From positions 6,961 through 70,960 of the forward strand of contig NMRB01002052.1 of assembly GCA_002633025.1 (NCBI GenBank): 64,000 bases of DNA. The letters run 5' to 3'. The stretch's first letter is position 1. Every line of letters begins with the position of its first letter. A program made the position numbers and the translations under genes. The notes beneath the pieces are model-generated. The model worked only from the letters and a program-made list of their open reading frames with translations. It was not told where the DNA came from and did not search any database. This DNA comes from Notospermus geniculatus (Eukaryota; Nemertea; Pilidiophora; Heteronemertea; Lineidae). This document shows, piece by piece, positions 31,833-42,800 of this stretch.

Positions 31833-31984
31833 CGTATGGAAAGAAAGCATGAAAGAGAGAAATATGAAAGTGAAACACACCACTGGCATGACAGCTTCCA
31901 TGTTGTTATGACAGTTGCTACACATGTGCCGAGGTCAAGGTCACTCTGCAAGGGGTTCCCCGGACTCGTTCTAAAAATAATTTA

Positions 31985-32055
31985 CAAAATGGCGGCCGTT
32001 ACCGAAGCTACCATTTGACAGCACTCTCTAGCGGTAGCTTCGGGAACCAAAATGT
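31985..32055. repeat. Small foldback
   Basis: gttaccgaagctacc pairs with ggtagcttcgggaac across a loop with tctctag. Confidence 0.6.
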
Positions 32056-32329
32056 ACTTAGCCCGTATATTTACCCCCTTGACGCAAATGACCCGGAACG
32101 CCGCGCCGCGGCCAGATAGCGAAGCTGCTGACGTCACAGGCGGTCCGACTCTGAATTTCTCCTCATGTAAGAAATTCGGCTTCTGGCAAACAGCGTGCCA
32201 AAAACACACAATACGGCATTGTTAAGCGCTCAAGCATCGCATGAAAGTTAAGGAGGACTGGAAATGATGTATCGATGGCGCAATTAGTCACTTCGCTCAG
32301 CAGTTTGTTTGTAAATTTAGATTTAATTG

Positions 32330-32485
32330 TTACCAACCGCAAATTGTAATGGGCAAATCGTATTACCTAGTTGAGGTCGACCTCAAACTTTACTAATAGC
32401 GTAGCTGATGCAACCCAGCCTTGGTCTCAACCTGCCAAGTTAAGAGCCGACATGTGCCTAGTTTTGCCGTGACGGGTCACATTTG
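32330..32485. mobile_element. Half of MITE F joined to a family C fragment
   Basis: gttgaggtcgacctcaaac and gctgatgcaacccagcc are MITE F sequence; ttggtctcaacctgcc and ctagttttgccgtgacgggt are family C. The joint is the same as at 11203, in reverse orientation. Confidence 0.65.
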
Positions 32486-32863
32486 AATTCCAAGGCTGGT
32501 TTGAAAATCTTGAAAGTTGTCATCATATGTAAGCTTGCTCCTATAATTTCATTACCCGCTGAATGAAACCTTCCAGAGTCACAGAAGTGAAAGTAAAAAC
32601 GGATTGCAATTTATCCTTCTTGTTCGGATTATTTCCATAGGATATGATTCAACTTGATAACTGATATCTGCTTCATGCAGCATGGTGGAATGGATTATTA
32701 TAGGAGTGGGTTTACAGTATAATAACAGCTTCTGTAAAATGTTTAGCCATATCCCCCCTCAAACAATCTTTAGGAAGTCTTCAACAAACTAGGTCGAGAG
32801 ACACCTGCCACATGGAGCAGGCCTCACCAAATACACCAATACAAGGACAAAACTGGTGGACAC

Positions 32864-33385
32864 CTAGTCTGTTTCAAAATTGTTTGGTAGAGCAATGGCA
32901 AATATCGCCTCTCCTTCTGCAACCACGAAACATTTTCCTGTCAGGGATTCAGGTCGAACAGCAACTGTCTCAACACCATCATTCAATAAAACAATGTGCC
33001 TTGAATTGAGGCCAATGTGTCTATCCTGAAAAAGTTCATACGGCATTGTGCTTTGTTTCTTCACAATAACGAATGGACTTGGTTCACAGGGACAGTTCTC
33101 ATCATCGCAACAGCAATCTTTAATTAGTACTAGTTCTTTCACCCGGCAGTACATGTTGACATCAGTGCACACCATGTCATCTGCATGTTTGCTGCCCCTT
33201 TTGTACTGCAATGAGTGACAAGTGAACTTTCCAGTAGAGAATCGAAGGTAGTGCTCATACTCAATGTTTGGTACATTCTTCCCAAGGAGTCGCTGTATTG
33301 CAGCACAACTTGTCATTGACATTTCTTTTTTGATTGGCTTTCCGTATAGGAATATTTGTCCACATTTTTTTTCTGTTTTTAGCTC
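32864..33385 (-). pseudogene. Last-exon fragment of an unknown Cys-rich protein
   Basis: An open frame ends with TAG at 32864. The coherent part encodes KKCGQIFLYGKPIKKEMS, then LQYKRGSKHADDMVCTDVN, CCCDDENCPCEPSPFVIV and TGKCFVVAEGEAIFAIALPN. Cysteines cluster (CCCDDENCPC). The 5' side runs into an interspersed repeat near 33380, so the beginning is lost. The family is not identified; the layout resembles the C-terminal part of large transposon-encoded proteins. It is separate from the exon at 31053-31832, because it lies upstream on the same strand but is a 3' end. Confidence 0.45.
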
Positions 33386-33620
33386 AGCTGACCAAAGGTC
33401 AGCGGAGCTAGTCATATAGGTATTCAGTGGCGTCAGTGTGTCAGTCCAGCAGTCCAGCACTCCAGCAGTCCATCTGTCAAACTATGCCCGACGTTTTGTA
33501 ACCGTAATAGCTAGAGACTCCAAATTACATCTGAAGGTAGGGCTTGGTGAACTCTCCTTGGAAACAAAAAATGAGCGCAATTTGACCTATATTAGGCGCA
33601 CCAGGGGGCGTTTTGTGTAA
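33380..33620 (+). repeat. Interspersed repeat starting AGCTCAGCTGACC
   Basis: gctcagctgaccaaaggtca then gcggagctag is an inverted start typical of a repeat dispersed in marine invertebrates, followed by cagtccagcactccagcag tandem pentads. Confidence 0.55.
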
Positions 33621-36600
33621 AATGAAATATTGCATAATTTGTGCAAGATTTCTGGGGAATCCCCGGCAACCGAACAACACTCAATGCGACTACATCCGCC
33701 TGCCTCATCACAAAATCATTACGCTTGTTTTAAACATTAGAATTAGAAAGCTCAGGAAGATGCACATTTAATTGAAAACCAGAATGTTTTAAACATAAGA
33801 AGAAAGCTCAGTAAGATGCACATTTAATTGAAAGCCAGAATGTTTTATTTTGTTCATATTCAAACTGTACAACAAATATAGGTCATATTCAAACACACTA
33901 ACTAGTATATGTTGTGGCATAACTGCTGCTGCTCCTGTATTCATCACGACTGATGTTGACCGAAAGTACAATACAATGCAATAACTGGTGCAGTCGAAGA
34001 AGGTTTAGTTTGCGAACAATGTTTGAAGATGATGTCTTCATCTTCGGGCATCAAGGATGGTGGAGCTAGATATCACATACATTGTCACTGGCCCCTTTCA
34101 TTGTGTCCTGATACTTGAAATATTACAGAAATCACCTTGCAGGAAGTTGTGATTATGGTATGATTGTGACAGTCTCTCATTGTGTTGCTTCTTTGGCAAA
34201 TTACTTTCTAACAGCACCAAGTTCTAGGACACTTAATATCAAGATGGATCTTTTTTGTGCATTCGTTTTAGACATTGTGTAAAGAGAAAAGGAAAACGGT
34301 TGCGAGTTTGAGGCAATAAATATCAATAAGTTAGCCTATGGCTTTCTTTGACATGTAGGCCTACACACAGAGTACAGAAAAATTGGCACTCTGACGTTCT
34401 TTCATCACAGTCTTTTAGTGGTGGTATGCATCAAGAGCAAAATGGTGTGAGAACACTCTGAAATAGACTGAGTGCGTTAAGCGAATTACTTGTTTTGACA
34501 TCTGAAAAAGAGCAATAATTTAATACCGTAATGTACATGTATGTATTCCAATGATTGACGGTGATGACAAGATAATATGATCTATCAGTGAGTCGACAGA
34601 GAGAATTGTGACAGAATTACACTTCGAGAGGCAAGACACAATAAACTGGATCGTGATAACTGTAATATGTAGAAAGGACACCAGCAGAAATAGGATTGGC
34701 CTAGGCTACGAAATTTAGCCTATTTTAGGAATTAGGCCTAGGCCCCTTCCTTGCTTTTCTGATTCAAAATTCAGCAGTTCAGTATCAGTGACAGTGTACA
34801 CACTAGGCCTACATGTAGGCCTAGGCCTAGTACACAGTAGTTGGCAGGGCCTAGTAGTGGTGTTACCGATTCACGATTCATGTGATTCATTCACCTGTGG
34901 CGGCCCCATGCTCGAGCTCATGCATCAAGCATGTTAAACAAGACGCATTCATTCATCATGTGCATGCACGTGTATAGGCCTATGTGTGTACTGCTTGCTT
35001 GCCATGCATGAACAGGAAGTTCGGTCGCATTAACGGTCTTTATTCAACAATTACAATTACAATTACCGTGTCGATGAGTGCCGTAAAAACTTCTTGATTG
35101 AAACTCGGATATGCATACCTATCTCGTAGGCCTACTAAAGATTCAAAATGAATACTTGGCAATAATGTCGACAATTTTCAATTAATCGGCAAACAAACAT
35201 CATCATGATCATTCGCACATGGAACAGCGGAAGACGTAACTGGTATCACTAATGCGCATGATCGAAAAACGCGCTCGAGTCAGCCCGATCCATGGATCGA
35301 ACGCAGAATCAGAATCAAAATCAGAATAAGTTTATTGCACGATTACGCATGCGAGTCAATCCGGGTATGGAACGATGATGACGTACCAGGGGACTTGAAC
35401 AAACACGTGGCCTGCGCTGGATTCTATCGGGCTGTCGGGGATTCCCACACCGGCAGGCTGTGTTTAGTTTTTGTCGAAAAGGTCGCCAAATACTGACCAA
35501 ATGATTACGGATTGAGCCATTTAACGAACTTGACCTGTATTTTGGATTTATTTACATATCCTGTAAGTCTTAAGCTGACATATCGCTTAATTCTTAAGTT
35601 ATCGCTCGGAAACCAAATGTTGCCACAGACATTCAGAGAAAATCTGGTCCAGTAAAACCAATGAAGACCGCCACCTATGAGGTGGTGGCGGTCTTAACTA
35701 ATAACGGCAAGTCATGTGTGGGCTTTGCCAGCGAAGCTTGTAGTCTACTGCGAGCTGGTGGTAGCAGACGACGCGTCGATCCGAATGCAACTGCGGCCTC
35801 AAACCTCGGCTGGATAATGTCTAACTAAGTAAACTAGCACTGATTATCTTTATTTGATAGTAAAGGCCATATTTTTGACTGAAAACCGCAGAAAAAATGG
35901 TAAACGTAGTTAGACGATCGTTTTCGCTACTTCCGGTAAGAGGTACTGTCAGATTTGCTAATTTGCATAAGATTCTCGACAGGGACATTTTACTCCTTTT
36001 TCCGCGTATTAATTTCAAACTTGCCCATGCTGAACACGTGTTCTTCGGGTGATACAGGATCTGCTGCTATTTGTTTCTACACCATTGTCACGACAGGTAG
36101 CGCTCGTACCTCGCACTGACCTGTCACCGCGCGCTCAAGGCATCATGGGAAGATTTGGGACTATTTGCTGCATTTTCAAGATGGCGGTTGATTCCTCAGT
36201 TCAAGTTTATAAATTGCAGAATAGGCATACCTAGGCTGCCTCCCATCATTTTGTGCGTGATCCCATTCCATCATAATTATGACATACATAGGCCTATATT
36301 GTATGAGATATGCCGTACATGTCATGTTAGCCCCTGACAGATAGACGACGACAGTGTCTCGACACTTACCTGCTTACGTCAGTGAAGTGAACTTGCTGTC
36401 GGGGTCATAACCCAAATATCATCCTTTTCTTCTCAACAATGTCATATCTATGACAATTTCTCACCAGAAATGAAATATCAGTCGATTATTTGCAAAGTTT
36501 GCAAGAAATAAGCCTCATATCGATATTTTCCTAGGAACTACTTTCGTGGCGGAGTAGATCACGTGATCACCCAGTTCAGGTTGTGATGCGGCTCGCGTAT

Positions 36601-36716
36601 TTAGGGCTCACTCACCAGTGGGGACGAGGCCCGATTTGTCACCCCCCAAAAATCTAGTACTTACTTTAAACACGATTGATTTCCATCCATACATATGGTC
36701 CTATCGTGTGCCGATT
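33621..36716. other. Non-coding, no gene recognised
   Basis: It contains a duplicated segment (tgttttaaacat...agaaagctca near 33735 and 33785), a dense cluster of aggcct palindromes at 34690-34860, an A-rich string (cagaatcaaaatcagaataa) near 35320 resembling a retroposon tail, and a hairpin at 35665-35697 (gaccgccacc / ggtggcggtc). Confidence 0.35.
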
Positions 36717-37670
36717 TTTAGCTCACCGGGGTGAGCTATTACGATGGTGAAGCGTCCGTCGTCGTCCGGCGTCAGTCGTCGTGTTCCGTTAGCAGGGCAC
36801 GTTTCGTAACCGCTGGGACTATTGATCTGAAACTTGGTACATACATAGCCCTATGTCAGATGACCCATGACACCAAGTTTCGGTCCGATTCGATTGTTGG
36901 CTTGGCCACCAGGTGGCCAAAACCAAAAACACAAAAAGTGCAATAACTCCTGAACTAATGACTGGATCACCTCCAAATTTTTATCATAGGTGTATCTAAT
37001 GAGGATACATGACATATGTAACGGGTTTTTGATTTGACCTACTTTTCAAGGTCACAGAGGTCAAAGTTCGACAAAAGTGACGAACCTCTCACAGTTTGTT
37101 ATTATTTCACCGGGCGACTTCAAATTTTGCATAAACATGCATTGGAGGGGTACCTTTAAAAATACCAAGTTTCGGCCCGATTGGACATCCAGTATGGCCG
37201 CCAGGTGGCGTAACCTGAAAATCAGGTAAGTGCTATTACTCAGGAACGGCTTGACGCAGAGGGCTCAAATTTGATATTTACCTCCATCTAGATGACCTTT
37301 ACATGCACGTCAAATTTCAGCCTGATTTGGCTTCAAACATAGCCACCAGGTGGCGTAACCCAAAAGTCATCAAAGTGCTGTAACTCAGGAATGCCTTAAC
37401 CCAAAGCGCTCCAATGTGCTATGTGGGCCCCTGCAGATGACCTTTATGACCATGTGAAGTTTCGGCCCGATCGGACATGCAATATGGCCGCCAGGTGGCG
37501 TAACCCGAAAATCATCAAAGTGGTGTAACTCAGGAACGACCTGACCCAAAGCACTCCAATGTGCTATGCGGTCCCCTGCAGATGACCTTTATGTGCATGT
37601 GAAGTTCCGGCCCGATCGAACATACAATATGGCGCCAGGTGGCATAACCCAAAAATCATCAAAGTCCTAN
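36717..37670 (+). repeat. Dispersed repeat with a tandem unit of about 145 bp
   Basis: It starts tttagctcaccggggtgagc and continues into tandem copies sharing ggccgccaggtggcgtaac (about 37197, 37347, 37490, 37632) and gatgacctttatgtgcatgt. A related single unit lies at 47915-48120 in reverse orientation. A 24-N gap follows (about 37671-37694). Confidence 0.75.
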
Positions 37671-37694
37671 NNNNNNNNNNNNNNNNNNNNNNNN

Positions 37695-38540
37695 ATTTGA
37701 TGAGCAAATTATCAGTGCCCTGTGCGCAAGAATACAGTGTTCATGCCTGGTCAGCTATTTATAGCTGAAAAGTAGCTCGGTCAAGGTCGGCTCCTGTTCA
37801 ATGGCGCGAATTATGAAGGTGAGATTTTGAAGGGCCATAGCGAAAAAAAAGCTGCTATGACCCCCCCATTTTTTCATGACATATCCAAAATGCATGCATT
37901 TTGGATAAGTTATGAGGTGGGCACATGGTTGAGAAATTTTGTTTTCTCATACTATGGTAATTGTGAAGTTTGTAGGCCTTGGAGTAGATTTCCAGTGTTT
38001 TGTGCCATTTTCAAGGCACGTGTCGGGTTTGAAATTGCCACCTTCAGCAATCAATACAGAGTTGGATGATTTTGAAAATTGGCCAGATGTGTTCTCTGAG
38101 CTGTAAGCTTTTCAAAAATGTATGCCATGATGTGTGCCATGACGATATTGTCGGCGCTACATGCTTTAGAAGATGATGATGTGAATATCGACGTCGCTCC
38201 AGGTCAGGCTCCATGGTAGCCTGGGCGCCTCACTGGTGTGTGAGACCTTAGAAACTAACAAATTTTTGTGTGATGCGCCGCGCGCGGACACAGGTCTGTG
38301 CAAAGCAGTCTCAACAGCAGTCTTGCGCAACCTGTGTGGACACAATGGTTTCTACACCCCTCTAACATGTCTAGGCAGCATTGTGGAACTACGTTTTCTT
38401 TGGCATTTGTAAGATGCACCATTGTTACTGGAGGTGTAGTCTCGCGCAGCCAGCCATTGAGATGCCCAGTACTGGTTACATGCCCCGGGTTCGAAACAGC
38501 GGCGAGACTATGAGAGTTGAGTATTGTTTTAATTTACATG
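37695..38540. other. Non-coding, nothing recognised
   Basis: Short frames only; no domain, element boundary or RNA gene was recognised. Confidence 0.3.
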
Positions 38541-38548
38541 ATTTACCT

Positions 38549-38616
38549 TAGATCGATCACAATCTCCACTCGGCTGCCTCAATGAGGCTGCCGAGTGGAG
38601 ATTGTGATCGATCTAG
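38549..38616. mobile_element. 68-bp palindromic element with 8-bp duplication
   Basis: tagatcgatcacaatctcca and its mirror tggagattgtgatcgatcta form 33-nt arms with one mismatch and almost no loop. ATTTACCT flanks both sides (38541-38548 and 38617-38624). An 8-bp duplication suggests hAT-type insertion. Confidence 0.8.
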
Positions 38617-39149
38617 ATTTACCTCGGCTTTTGGCTTGCTGTGGTCCAAACTTTTTGACGTTCAGCACTGGTTAGGACCATTGCCGATGAAATCGCAGAC
38701 TGACTGCTGTAATGTGTAAATCATTCACAATCTAAAAATGTCAAAGAATGTTATCATGATCGTTTATCTCCAACAAGTAAGTATCTGACTCTGAAAAAAC
38801 AAGTAACACTGCACTGGCACTGCTGCCATCATAGGCCTAGTGGCAGTGCTGTCATCTTTTCATGGTCGTGTTGCTGATAAAGTGATAGGGCCTATGCTGC
38901 ATGCACGTAGTCACAGTGTGCATGATGATTTATACATGCCCAATGTATTGTGTGCACAGTAGCCTGAGTTGAGTAGCCAGGCCTATTCATATTACCAGAC
39001 ACCATGATTACTACCAGTCACCTTTCTGATTATGTGATGACTGCATACCTAGGCCTAAATCAATTCATCAGTTGGCCTTTGAGCATGGCATGCTGCATGC
39101 AATGCGGGAAAAGTGGTGTCCATAAACTTTTGACAGTAGTGTACTTATC

Positions 39150-39316
39150 GGATAAAATGGTGTCATTTGTGTTGCTCAGTGGCATAGTTAACGAAAAAAT
39201 ACACAGGCCACTTTACGTAGAAAATCTAGAGGGGTCTTCGTTTCGTAGATATGGGGGTCTTCGTTTTGCAGCTACAACTATGCCACTGAGCAACACAAAT
39301 GCCACTATTTTATCCA
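39150..39316. repeat. Foldback repeat
   Basis: tttgtgttgctcagtggcat then agtt mirrors aactatgccactgagcaaca; outer parts gataaaatgg and ctattttatcc also pair. Further tcttcgttttgtag units follow to about 39595. Confidence 0.85.
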
Positions 39317-39638
39317 GTAAGTACTTTGGTCAGAAGACACATCCGCAAATGATCGACGCAGTTAGTAAGGTGATGGGTCACACGTCGACTACTTTCAGAA
39401 TCTGTGTGTAAAAGGTGCCTATTGCAGAGAGAGAAGTGAATAAGGTAATTTAATTTTGGTTCTTATGTCCACGTAGAAATCAGATGGGGGTCTTCGTTTT
39501 GTAGAAGTGGGGGGTCTTTATTTTGTAGCTACAAAACAAAGACTCCCATTTGGTGGTCTTAGTTTTGTATAGGGTCTTCGGTTTGTAGACACCCCTGTCA
39601 GCGGTTACATTTTTTCGACGTCACGCCCGTGATGCACT

Positions 39639-39807
39639 TGTCACGGATTCCCGCCACTTGTCAAGATTCCATATTTGGTAGATGAACCTGTCTGTCATAG
39701 GCCCATTTGCATGTCCCACTTATTGTAACATTTTCTTCTGAATACACTCAGTTAGCCTTTAGCGTTCATACACTAAACATCGTGTTGTTCCGAACCCCTT
39801 CCTTACA
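39639..39807 (+). repeat. 5' LTR of the BEL/Pao element
   Basis: 169 bp from tgtcacggattcccgccac to cttccttaca; identical to the 3' LTR except for one t/c difference near position 30. Confidence 0.95.
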
Positions 39808-39810
39808 TTG

Positions 39811-39828
39811 TGGTGCCGTACGACCAGG
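39811..39828 (+). promoter_or_regulatory. Candidate tRNA primer binding site
   Basis: tggtgccgtacgaccagg begins with TGG, the complement of a tRNA CCA end, three bases downstream of the 5' LTR. The tRNA was not identified. Confidence 0.6.
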
Positions 39829-39846
39829 ATACAACACTGCTGAGAA

Positions 39847-42800
39847 ATGGATCGTCTAAAGCTCTCTCGAAGGGCCCACAGGGGTCAGATGACCAAACTC
39901 CTCGAAAAAGGAGAAGGCATTTCCAACAATCCTGCAACGGAGGATCAACTACGCACGCTGCACGCGAACATTCAAAATATCGTTACGAAAAAGGAAGTAC
40001 TGGCAGGTCTCGATAAAAACATTTTGGAAGCAACCGAAACGGAAAACCTGGAAGACGCCATAGTGGAGTCGGATGATTACATGTCTGGAATAACTGAAAG
40101 GTTGGTCAATTTACAAACTTTCTATGAATCTCGAATGACTGTTGCAACCCCGCCAACCACAACCACCAGCTCTAAAACGTCGCATGGAAAAAACGTCAGT
40201 CTTCCCAAGCTCACGATCGAAAAATTCGATGGCGACTATTTGAAGTGGACCTCGTTCAAAGACAGTTTTAATGCAGCCGTACACAACAACGCTACTCTCG
40301 AAGACGTCCAACGTTTTCAATATCTCAAGTCTCACGTTACTGGGGAAGCTGCCAAGGCCATCGAGGGCCTTTCCCTTTCAAATGAAAACTACAAGCAAGC
40401 AAGAGATCTGCTTGAGGAACGTTTCGGCCAGACTCACAAGATAATTAATGCCTACATGCGAGCTATGTGGGACCTGCCACGCCCTTCTAAATCCGTGCAT
40501 GACATCAGGGAATTCTATGATAAACTGGAAGCTTACATCAGAGGACTAAAATCTATAGGGAAATCCGACGAAGGATACGGGGAGCTTCTAGTACCACTCA
40601 TCCTAGAGAAGCTTCCCGAGACTACACGCGAGCAGCTCATACGATCGCATGGCTCCAACGATTGGACGCTTTCGGATCTTCGAACGGCCCTATTCAAGGA
40701 AATCGAGATTCTCCAAACTAGCAATTCATCGCAGCTACGGGATGATTTCGAGGAACCCATTCCATCGGCCACATTTCACACGGGAGCTGACGAATCTACG
40801 CCAAGGAATTCACCACGTGTCGCAAATTGCGCGTTCTGCAAGGATACGTCTCATAGTGCCGCGAATTGTGTCAAGTTCGAAACCCGCGAAAAACGCCTAC
40901 AAATTGTGAAACGCGATAGGTTGTGCTTCAATTGTCTTGGTTCCCATCCGGTTAATGCCTGCAGGTCAAGGTTCAGATGCCGCGGTTGCAAGAGGAAACA
41001 TCATACATCACTTTGTCCTGGATCAACTGATACTGACTCTCCAGAGTCTCCCGCCGCGCCTGCTACTGATCAAGTTAATGTGCAATTCACACCAACATGT
41101 GGTCCGGTGCTACTCAAGACGGCTGTCGGAAAGGTCACTGCAGCATCAGGAACAGCTACTGTAAACATTCTACTTGACGAAGGCGCTCAGCGTTCCTTCA
41201 TCACAAATGAGCTCGCATCCAAACTTGGGATTACCTCAGCCCAGTGTCAAACCGAAAACCTGTGTTTAGGGGCGTTTGGTTCTGCGACCCCCGCTGTGCG
41301 CGCGCTGAAGTCGACTGATATCAATCTTGAAACAAAATGTGGGAATGTCCAAATCCGCTCCTTGATTGTACCCAATATCTCTACACCCGTGCGAAATTAC
41401 GTCAATGCGTCTGTTCTCAAACACAAATACCTACAAGACCTACCTTTGGCTCCAACTGTGGACTCTGACACATGCGAAATCGACATGCTCATCGGAGCAG
41501 ACCATTATTGGTCGATTGTACAAGATAAAGTAATCCGGGGCAAAGGTCCAACCGCGGTGGCCTCCAAGCTCGGTTACCTGTTGTCAGGACCAACAGGACT
41601 GAATCAGGTATCAGTGATGAACACCACCATCCTGAAGGTAGTTACTCGAACAGAAGATGATCAACTCAACCTCTCAAGGTTCTGGGACTTAGAAACCATT
41701 GGAATATCAGATGACCACAAGGCTCCTCACCAGACAAACAACGCCTTCGAAAAATACCGCGATGACAAGGTCAAACGAGAAGGAAATAAATATGTCGCAA
41801 GCCTCCCTTGGAAGGATGACCACGCCCCCCTCCCCACCAACTATGCATTGACCAAGGCCCGGACACGTTCAATGATAAGACACCTGACGTCAGATCGCCG
41901 AATGATTTACGACAAGATCCTACAAGAACAGCTGGCTCTGGGCTTCATAGAGAAAGTTACCGATGATGATATTACAAGTGGACACTACATCCCACATCAC
42001 GCAGTCGAGAAGGACTCGTCGACCACACCCATCCGTATAGTCTACAATTGCAGTGCAAACCATGGAGATCAACCCAGTCTCAACGACTGTCTGGAGCCGG
42101 GACCACCCCTGTTGAACGATTTAGTTGCCATGTTGCTACGGTTCCGACTCAAGAACATTGCGATTTCTAGCGATATTGAAAAGGCCTTCCTGAACGTCCG
42201 TCTCTCTGAAGAAGATCAGGATTTCGTCAAGTTCCTCTGGTTAGCTGATCCGAACGACCCAGATAGCGATCTAGTAGCCTACCGTTTCAAAGTCGTGTTA
42301 TTCGGGGCTACCTGTTCACCCTTCATACTCAATGCGGTAATTAAGGCACACCTAGAGGCATCACCTTGCGCAATCACCGAGGATATGAAACACAATATCT
42401 ATGTTGATAATGTTCTGACTGGCGTCAACGACTCAAGTGAAGCCATGGATTACTACACCCAAGCGAAAGCCATTATGCACACTGGGGGGTTCAATTTGCG
42501 ATCTTGGGCTACAAACGATCCCACCCTTCGAAGCTTGTTGCAAAAGGACGGTCTCGGTGAAACTGGTAAAACTGTCAACCTGCTCGGAATACGCTGGGAC
42601 ACGGAAAATGACACAATCAGCTACGCGTCGAAGAAGGAATTCGCCGCAGGTGTATACACCAAACGAGAAATTCTGAGCACAACATCGAGTCTCTTTGACC
42701 CCCTTGGATTACTTTCACCCGTACATGTGAAAGCAAAGGCCTTCACTCAGAAATTATGGAAAATGAACATGAACTGGGACGAACCGTTCAACGAAGAGCT

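Noticed and set aside
31833-31925. Signal peptide or membrane segment for the ZAD-like exon
   Set aside because: The hydrophobic leader appears only if the first ATG is used; the zinc module normally begins close to the start, and MSTPRKYL at 31832 is the better start.
39631-39643. Five-base target duplication of the BEL/Pao element
   Set aside because: Flanking bases gcact and gggct differ at two of five positions, so no duplication can be claimed.
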